DNA of 64,000 bases. It comes from Rhizobiales bacterium SYSU XM002 (GTDB lineage Bacteria; Pseudomonadota; Alphaproteobacteria; Rhizobiales; Beijerinckiaceae). Shown here piece after piece: positions 59,601 to 64,000 of this stretch. Where the stretch lies: NCBI GenBank assembly GCA_009846685.1, contig VWVY01000001.1, positions 1-64,000 of the forward strand, given 5' to 3'. The first letter of the stretch is position 1; every line of letters begins with the position of its first letter. The notes under the pieces were generated by a model. It searched no databases. It saw only the letters and a list, made by a program, of their open reading frames with translations, and had not been told where the DNA came from. The position numbers and the translations under genes are program-made.

Positions 59601-60029
59601 CTGCTGCGTGAGGCGCACGCCTTTTCCGGCACCATCCTGATGATGTCGGCCATTGGCGGCCCTCGGCAGGACATGGCTCCGCATGAGGCGGATCACGATG
59701 GGTTTGTCGCCAAGCCAGTGCGCATCGAACGTCTTCTTGAGACGATCGGTGAGGCAGCGGGGATCAATTGGCTTCGCGGCGCGGGCGCGGCACGGGATGT
59801 AAGTGGTTCGACGCTGCCCGTGTTGCCGGCGCCGGTGGTGAGCGAGTTGCGCCGGATGGCGGAACTGGGGCTGGCCCACCCGCTGCTACGACGGCTGGAG
59901 GCGCTCCGGATCGAGTTCCCCGGACAAACCGGCGCGATCGACGACCTGATCCTCCGCGCCTCCGTCCTCGATTTTGAAGCTGTTCTCAGGTTGAGCGAGT
60001 CCGATGCCGATGAATGCCACCCCGCGTAG
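56664..60029 (+). CDS. NCS1-permease / hybrid histidine kinase / receiver fusion
   Basis: A 1121-residue protein. Residues ~10-485 form a complete NCS1 nucleobase/hydantoin-type permease of about 12 helices (ANTAIGGISFLALEAVGGAI, THGFAGISRFQMITQPFWVV, INVTNAYAGSIAWSNFFSRL). A Cys-rich segment follows at ~496-536 with ten cysteines (CTCSVCVNTF, CPAYGGPICSLCC, CHDKC), then two more helices (~565-635), a HisKA domain with His ~680 in GISHEFRTPL, a HATPase_c domain (N-box LLSNAIKYTEKGE, G-box DTGCGIAP / GTGLGLTL), a receiver (Asp ~966 in LLDVTMPG), and a ~75-residue tail. GTG start. It most likely senses or transports a nucleobase, ureide or urea-like solute and controls urt/fmd through the next gene, whose ATG lies inside it (overlap 26 bases). 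Confidence 0.9.
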   Translation: MEPIRPIAEARRTYNQWVANQTLEDYALRFTAKAARRWSSFRVANTAIGGISFLALEAVGGAITLTYGFSNAVAAIAAVSVLIFLLGLPVSIYAARCGVDIDLLTRGAGFGYLGSTITSLIYATFTFIFFAIEAAIMAKALNLALGIPEALGFVLSSVVVIPLVTHGFAGISRFQMITQPFWVVLHVIPFVVLVALDDGTIAAWTGYTGRLGHVDGHFDLMLFGAASGVCFALVAQIGEQVDYLRFLPEKRPDQPARWWLALITAGPGWIVLGGLKMLAGSFLAYLAFRSGVPPQDAAEPTHMYMVAFAKVTQNPTFGLALAAIFVILSQLKINVTNAYAGSIAWSNFFSRLTHSHPGRVVWVVFNVMIALLLMELGIYRSLEKILGLYAHVAVAWLGAIVADLVISKPLGLSPPGIEFKRAHLYDINPAGLGAMVGASLLAIAAHLGSFGAYAQALSSYLALAAALVLAPLIAFLTRGRYYLARQPDPSLKLVAQCTCSVCVNTFEAEDIAQCPAYGGPICSLCCTLDARCHDKCKVKSRVDEQFTEVGGRRPPWFSLLSPSLARYFALLLIVTSVMATVMVLVYWQSLDDPGINAQALGLVLAKAFLGLFLITGIVSWLLVLAHESREMALAETERQTGLLMSEIAAHEETDRALQAAKEVAEAANFAKSRYLVGISHEFRTPLNAILGYAQLTEADELPPERKQAAIRTIRRSGEHLAGLVDGLLDIARIEAGRFQLQRDTVAFPEFIEELADMFRLQAQMKGIAFRFTPPAHPPAFVRADEKRLRQVLINLLSNAIKYTEKGEVCLTISLRNDVARIAVEDTGCGIAPENLERIFVPFERIENPDMPWVPGTGLGLTLTKLMSEMMGGAITVESTPGKGSCFRLRLHLPSVQPEAASAVPEERITGYAGPRLKVLVIDDEASHRELIRDVLSPLGFVVTDVSGGQEGLTVFPVLVPDIVLLDVTMPGLSGWEVARLLREAHAFSGTILMMSAIGGPRQDMAPHEADHDGFVAKPVRIERLLETIGEAAGINWLRGAGAARDVSGSTLPVLPAPVVSELRRMAELGLAHPLLRRLEALRIEFPGQTGAIDDLILRASVLDFEAVLRLSESDADECHPA

Positions 60030-60918
60030 CGCCATCCTCGTCGCGGACGATTCCGCGGAGACCCTGTCAATGCTCTCCGATGTGCTGGAAGGCGCGGGTT
60101 TCACCGCGTTCGTGGCGCTGCGGGGTGACCGCGCGCTTTCGATTGCCAAGCAGGTGACCCCCGATCTCGTTCTGCTTGATGCGATGATGCCGGGTATGGA
60201 CGGATTCGAGACCTGCCGTGCCTTGAAACGCGACGCGGCACTTTCCCGCGTGCCAGTGATTTTCATGACCGGACTCGCGGAGCCGGAGGATGTCGTACGC
60301 GGGCTGGAAGCCGGCGGCGTGGACTACGTCACCAAACCGGTGGTGCCGCAGGAACTTCTTGCCCGCATTAGGGTCCACCTTGCCAATGCTCGGCTGGAGC
60401 GCTCTGCCCGCGCCGCTCTCGATTCCTCGGGTCGCTACCTGCTGGCGGCGGACGAAACCGGCAACCTGCTGTGGTGGACGCCGCAGGCCGGCGCACTGAT
60501 GGTCGGCGTTCTCGATGAGCCGCTTTCGGAGCGTGCTCCGCTGCCGGAAGCGCTGGCGACGGCGCTTGCCGACACGCCTGATCCCGCACGGCTCAGCATT
60601 GCATTGCCGCGTGCCGGTGGTGTCGGTGTGAAGGTACAGGGCGTTGCGCGCCTCGCGCCGGGCGAAATCCTGCTCCGCGTGAGCGAGGCCGATACGGCCC
60701 CCGGCGTGGAAGAACGCCTGCGAGAAACGTATCAGGTTTCGGCGCGCGAGGTCGAGGTGCTGAGCTGGATCGCGCAGGGTAAGACCAACCGTGACATCGC
60801 TGAAATCCTTGATGTCTCGCCACGCACGGTCAACAAGCACCTTGAACGCATCTTCCGCAAGATCGGCGTGGAGAACCGCACAGCCGCTGCTGCGGTCGTA
60901 TTGGGCATGAGGCGTTAA
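60004..60918 (+). CDS. LuxR-type response regulator paired with the permease-kinase
   Basis: A 304-residue regulator. The receiver (about 1-125) has acidic pair ADDS, phosphorylatable Asp59 in LLDAMMPGMDGFE and the Lys in DYVTKPVV. A non-standard middle region (~130-225) leads to a C-terminal LuxR HTH (~235-300: VSAREVEVLSWIAQGKTNRD, VSPRTVNKHLERIFRKIGV). Overlaps the kinase gene by 26 bases. It probably binds the dyads in the divergent urtA/kinase region. Confidence 0.92.
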   Translation: MPMNATPRSAILVADDSAETLSMLSDVLEGAGFTAFVALRGDRALSIAKQVTPDLVLLDAMMPGMDGFETCRALKRDAALSRVPVIFMTGLAEPEDVVRGLEAGGVDYVTKPVVPQELLARIRVHLANARLERSARAALDSSGRYLLAADETGNLLWWTPQAGALMVGVLDEPLSERAPLPEALATALADTPDPARLSIALPRAGGVGVKVQGVARLAPGEILLRVSEADTAPGVEERLRETYQVSAREVEVLSWIAQGKTNRDIAEILDVSPRTVNKHLERIFRKIGVENRTAAAAVVLGMRR

Positions 60919-60950
60919 ACCTGCCCGCTGCATCCGTTGCCGGTTCTTCG

Positions 60951-61010
60951 AACGCCCGCATCTTCCGCTGGTTCAAGATCAACCCCGAGACGCTCCGGTT
61001 GGCGTTGTTG
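60951..61010 (+). pseudogene. IS6-family transposase N-terminal fragment
   Basis: The frame reads NARIFRWFKINPETLRLALL, matching the N-terminus of the IS6 transposase at 7522 (NARIFRYFKTSSEIIRLAVM). Only some 20 codons remain. It lies just after the response-regulator gene, again at the edge of a functional module, and again on the plus strand. Confidence 0.55.
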
Positions 61011-61021
61011 GACTGTGGCCG

Positions 61022-63349
61022 CTAGGCGTGCAGCGCTATTCCGATGTCAGTGTGCCGTTCAGGCGGCTTGGTCGCGAACCTGTCCGGCGGAGTTGAATGG
61101 ACCCGATTTGTTTCGCGACGCGCGATCCGATTGGGCTTGCCATAGAGATAGCCCTGCTGAAGGCGACATCCCGCAGCGTACATGCATTGAGCTTGCTCGG
61201 TGGTCTCGATGCCTTCCACTACCAGTTCGATATCAAGTTCGACGGAAAGAGCGACCATCGCTCGCACGATTGCTGCATTGGCGCGCGACAGCGGCACGCC
61301 GACGAAGCATCGGTCGATCTTGATCTTGTCGAACGGAAAGCGCTGGAGGTAGCTCAGGGATGAATAGCCCGTTCCGAAGTCATCGAGCGAAACCCGGACG
61401 CCAAGGCTCTTGAGATCACGCAGGACGTCGAGCACGGCCTTGTCGTCCGAAATGAGAACGTTTTCGGTGATCTCAAGCTCCAGCAGGCGCGGGTTGAGGC
61501 CGCTGGCGGCAAGTGCCCCGATCACGAAGGACTTGAACTGGGGTGCCTTGAGCTGAACCGACGAGATGTTGACGGCAATCGCCTGGCTCGGGAAATGGGT
61601 CATCGCATCGACGCATGCCGTGCGCAAAGCCCAGTTTCCCAAGGCATGAATGAGCCCCGATTCCTCGGCAACGGGAATAAACTCCGCCGGACTGACCGGG
61701 CCCAGTTCCGCACTCTCCCAGCGCATGAGCGCTTCATTCATCAGAATGCGACCGTCCGCGCCATCGACGATGGGCTGGTAGGCGAGATAAATTTCGTCAC
61801 CCAGCAGCGCGTTGCGCAACCCGCTCTCGAGCAACTGTTTTCTGCGTGCATTCGCCCGCATGCTCTCGTCGAAAACCGCAGCCTGCCCCTTGCCGCGCGC
61901 CTTTGCCGCATAGAGCGCCATGTCCGCCATTTTCAGCAGGTCATCAGGATCGCCTCTGCCTGACGTTGAGGTGACAATACCGATGCTGACACCGATGAGG
62001 ACGCTCTGGTTCTGCGTGACATAGGAACGGCTGATGGCGTCGATGAGCGTCTGTGCGAAGGCGTCCACATTCTGCACTGCATCCAAAGGCACCAGTATGG
62101 CGAATTCGTCGCCGCCCAGACGAGCCAGAATGCCTCTGTCCGAGAGGACCGATTGCATGCGACGTGTCACCGAACGCAGGATCAGGTCTCCGGCCGCGTG
62201 GCCGAGCGTGTCATTGACGAGCTTGAACCCGTCCAGATCGAGGCAAAGAACGGCGAAGGGCCGGGAGGATGCGTGCGCGCGTTTGAGGAAAGTTGAGATT
62301 TCCTCCATCAGGGTGCGCCGGTTGAGCAAGCCGGTCAGCGGGTCTTTTCTGGAGAGTTCGACCGTGCGCCTTTCAGCCCGGACACGCTCGGTCGCGTCGG
62401 TGATCATTCCCTCGTAATAGATGATCTTGTCGTCATCATCCCGGACCAACCAGGCCGTTTCCGAAATCCAGATCTTGTCATGCCGGGGGTCGAACTGCAC
62501 CTCGGAGAGAAAATCGTCCACCCGTCCGACCGTTGTCAGGGTGTTGAGAAAATCGACACGACGAGACGGGTCGACATACCAATCGGAGGCCTTGAGGCCG
62601 GATTCACGCAGCAGGTCGTTTTCGTTCTCGAAGCCGTGCAGCTTCGCAAAGGCCGGGTTCGCCTTGATAAGCGTGCCATCGAGGCCGGCACGATAGATGC
62701 CGAGGACGGCATTCTCGAATAGGGTGCGGAACTCGCGTTCGGCGGCGATGAGAGCCTTTTCCCGCTCGCAGGCTTCGGTGATGTCGACATATGTCCGGAC
62801 ACAGGCGCCGTCCGGAAGCTGTACCGTCCGGACTTCGATCTGCGCGCCGTCCGGGCGCGACCGGGTATAAAGCGCCGGCTGTTCGTGGATTTCCATTCTC
62901 AGCCACGCCTCGACCTGCTCTCTGGAGGCCGTCGAGAATTCGCCTGCGGCGTAAAGCCGCCCGATAAGGTCTCGGAACTTCAAGGAGCCGTCGAGATCGG
63001 CGGAACCAAGTCCGAGAAGGTCTCGCGCCATGCGGTTGGCGGTCTCGATGAAACCTTCCCGGCTGACGAGAAGGATGCCCTGGCTGATGCTGTCGAGTGC
63101 GTTGTCGAAGCGATGGCGAAGCGAGAGCGCCTCTTTCGTGCGTTCTTCGATTTTCCGCTCAAGACCGTCCGTCAGCTCCTCGACCTCTTCGGCCATGATG
63201 GCGAGCGCGCGTTGGGAGCGCAGGCGGTTCTGGTTCAGTTCATGATAGGTATCGCTGACCAAGGTGAGCAGATGGTCCGCATCCAGCGTGTCATCCGGAT
63301 TCCGGCATTGCTCGACCTGGCGAAGAAGCAGGGCGGCTCTCTCGTTCAT
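61022..63349 (-). CDS. PAS-GGDEF-EAL cyclic-di-GMP protein
   Basis: A 775-residue cytoplasmic protein: N-terminal coiled coil (~30-80), PAS domains (~85-200 and ~205-325), a GGDEF domain with intact RLGGDEF (~430) and an EAL domain (~510-750) with NEALMRW, the DDFGTGYSSLSYLQ loop and IVVEGIET-like VVEGIETTEQA metal/substrate motifs. Both domains look catalytically competent, so synthesis and breakdown of c-di-GMP are both possible. Its ATG overlaps the FIST-gene stop. Confidence 0.92.
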   Translation of the reverse strand: MNERAALLLRQVEQCRNPDDTLDADHLLTLVSDTYHELNQNRLRSQRALAIMAEEVEELTDGLERKIEERTKEALSLRHRFDNALDSISQGILLVSREGFIETANRMARDLLGLGSADLDGSLKFRDLIGRLYAAGEFSTASREQVEAWLRMEIHEQPALYTRSRPDGAQIEVRTVQLPDGACVRTYVDITEACEREKALIAAEREFRTLFENAVLGIYRAGLDGTLIKANPAFAKLHGFENENDLLRESGLKASDWYVDPSRRVDFLNTLTTVGRVDDFLSEVQFDPRHDKIWISETAWLVRDDDDKIIYYEGMITDATERVRAERRTVELSRKDPLTGLLNRRTLMEEISTFLKRAHASSRPFAVLCLDLDGFKLVNDTLGHAAGDLILRSVTRRMQSVLSDRGILARLGGDEFAILVPLDAVQNVDAFAQTLIDAISRSYVTQNQSVLIGVSIGIVTSTSGRGDPDDLLKMADMALYAAKARGKGQAAVFDESMRANARRKQLLESGLRNALLGDEIYLAYQPIVDGADGRILMNEALMRWESAELGPVSPAEFIPVAEESGLIHALGNWALRTACVDAMTHFPSQAIAVNISSVQLKAPQFKSFVIGALAASGLNPRLLELEITENVLISDDKAVLDVLRDLKSLGVRVSLDDFGTGYSSLSYLQRFPFDKIKIDRCFVGVPLSRANAAIVRAMVALSVELDIELVVEGIETTEQAQCMYAAGCRLQQGYLYGKPNRIARRETNRVHSTPPDRFATKPPERHTDIGIALHA

Positions 63350-64000
63350 GGCACTTCGGCGAGGGTTGTCACGGTCATGGTCTGATTGTGGATATCGCAG
63401 CGTCCGGAAAAGGACTGCGGCGAGATCTCTCCGTAAGAATAGAAGCCGATGGTCGGCACGCGGGCACCCAGAATCTCCATCGCCGTGTCGATTTCAGAGC
63501 CGACGTTCTGTCCCAACAGCAGGCGTCGCCCGATGCAGCTCACAAGAATATTGACCTCGGGCAGAACGCCTTCCGGCAGCATAGCGCGTGCTGCCATGCC
63601 GGCCTTGCCGGCCCCGGCCTTCAATTCCTCCGCCATGCCATGCATCAGACGCGCGGACCAACCGACCGGGACGTCGCCCGCGAACGTCATCGAGCGCTTC
63701 TCCCGATCAATCGCAAGTACGGTTCGCACGACTTCGTGTTCGGGCTCGTTCGGATCGTTGATCTGCAAGGGATAGAAAAGACCGCTCGCCGGCAGCGCCT
63801 GCGCTTCCTCCTCGCCGAGATAGCGCTCGTAGAGATCAAGCGCCGGCTTTCCGTCGAGTTCGAACAGCACATTGTCGTGCGATTTGGTGATCGTCCGGCG
63901 CGGTCCGAAAAACTGCCATCCGCCAAAGCTGCCATGCCCGATACGGATCTTGTCGCCGTAGAATCCGATACCGGCTATCCTCCCATAGCCCGCTCCACCG
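63346..64000 (-). CDS. FIST-domain sensory protein, 5' end outside window
   Basis: The C-terminal ~215 residues of a FIST-N/FIST-C protein: IGFYGDKIRIGHGSFGGWQF, DLYERYLGEEEAQALPASGL, NILVSCIGRRLLLGQ and TIGFYSYGEISPQSFSG are FIST_C signatures. FIST proteins are proposed small-ligand sensors. The stop overlaps the GGDEF-EAL start (ATGA), so the two are translated together and presumably couple ligand sensing to c-di-GMP. The frame is open to the window end. Confidence 0.9.
   Translation of the reverse strand, partial: GGAGYGRIAGIGFYGDKIRIGHGSFGGWQFFGPRRTITKSHDNVLFELDGKPALDLYERYLGEEEAQALPASGLFYPLQINDPNEPEHEVVRTVLAIDREKRSMTFAGDVPVGWSARLMHGMAEELKAGAGKAGMAARAMLPEGVLPEVNILVSCIGRRLLLGQNVGSEIDTAMEILGARVPTIGFYSYGEISPQSFSGRCDIHNQTMTVTTLAEVP

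Noticed and set aside
1-64000. CRISPR arrays, tRNA genes, phage or plasmid replication functions
   Set aside because: I looked for regularly spaced repeats, tRNA-like cloverleaf ends and integrase or Rep proteins and saw none; only IS3 and IS6 remnants were found.

Overview
The window is GC-rich, densely coded DNA with the codon bias and gene families of an alphaproteobacterium, most likely Hyphomicrobiales (inference from family content: a divergent acdR/acdS pair, NrtA-type cyanate transport with cynS, urtABCDE-fmdAB, GntR-controlled TRAP catabolism). It reads as an accessory, nitrogen- and sulfur-scavenging region. I saw no tRNA, rRNA, CRISPR array, phage or replication genes.

Layout. (1) 1-413: IS3 and IS6-family remnants. 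(2) 424-7376, minus strand: an operon with a GntR regulator, an allophanate hydrolase split into two overlapping genes, an SsuABC/NMT1-type ABC transporter, a PuuE-like polysaccharide-deacetylase-fold hydrolase and a formamidase-like alpha/beta hydrolase. (3) 7445-8135: broken IS6 and IS3. (4) 8326-19068: a YeiH-type anion exporter, a Crp-family regulator, a second ABC transporter whose binding protein carries a NosL-like tail, a GntR regulator, a HEAT protein, an AprBA-like ferredoxin/flavoprotein pair, a DUF971 protein, then divergent fdxA and fpr. (5) 19072-19353: a miniature IS6 derivative. (6) 19379-27314: acdR/acdS (ACC deaminase), a hybrid PAS histidine kinase, two SH3-like secreted proteins, a membrane protein and a repeat-containing secreted protein. 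(7) 28114-31763: cyanate/nitrate-type ABC transporter plus cyanase. (8) 31870-38006: a second NrtA-like binding protein with FAD oxidoreductase, rhodanese, acyl-CoA-dehydrogenase-like and OsmC genes, and a divergent TetR regulator. (9) 38391-39430: sugar-epimerase-like gene and a truncated Gfo/Idh gene. (10) 39420-48973: GntR regulator and a CoA-transferase/acyl-CoA dehydrogenase/MmgE-PrpD/enoyl-CoA hydratase/HMG-CoA lyase/TRAP operon. (11) 49126-56400: formamidase fmdA, fmdB and urea/short-amide transporter urtABCDE. (12) 56664-60918: a very unusual NCS1-permease/histidine-kinase/receiver fusion with a LuxR-type response regulator. (13) 61022-64000: GGDEF-EAL protein coupled to a FIST protein that runs off the window.

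Common logic. Four operons (allophanate, NosL-tailed ABC transporter, cyanate, OsmC/rhodanese) have textbook sigma-54 -24/-12 promoters, with GG and GC separated by exactly 10 bases, just upstream of their first gene. Two weaker candidates lie between urtA and the permease-kinase. That points to shared control by RpoN and enhancer-binding proteins under nitrogen or sulfur limitation. IS6-family remnants, all in the same (+) orientation, sit at several boundaries between these modules, so the island may have been assembled by repeated IS6-type cointegration.
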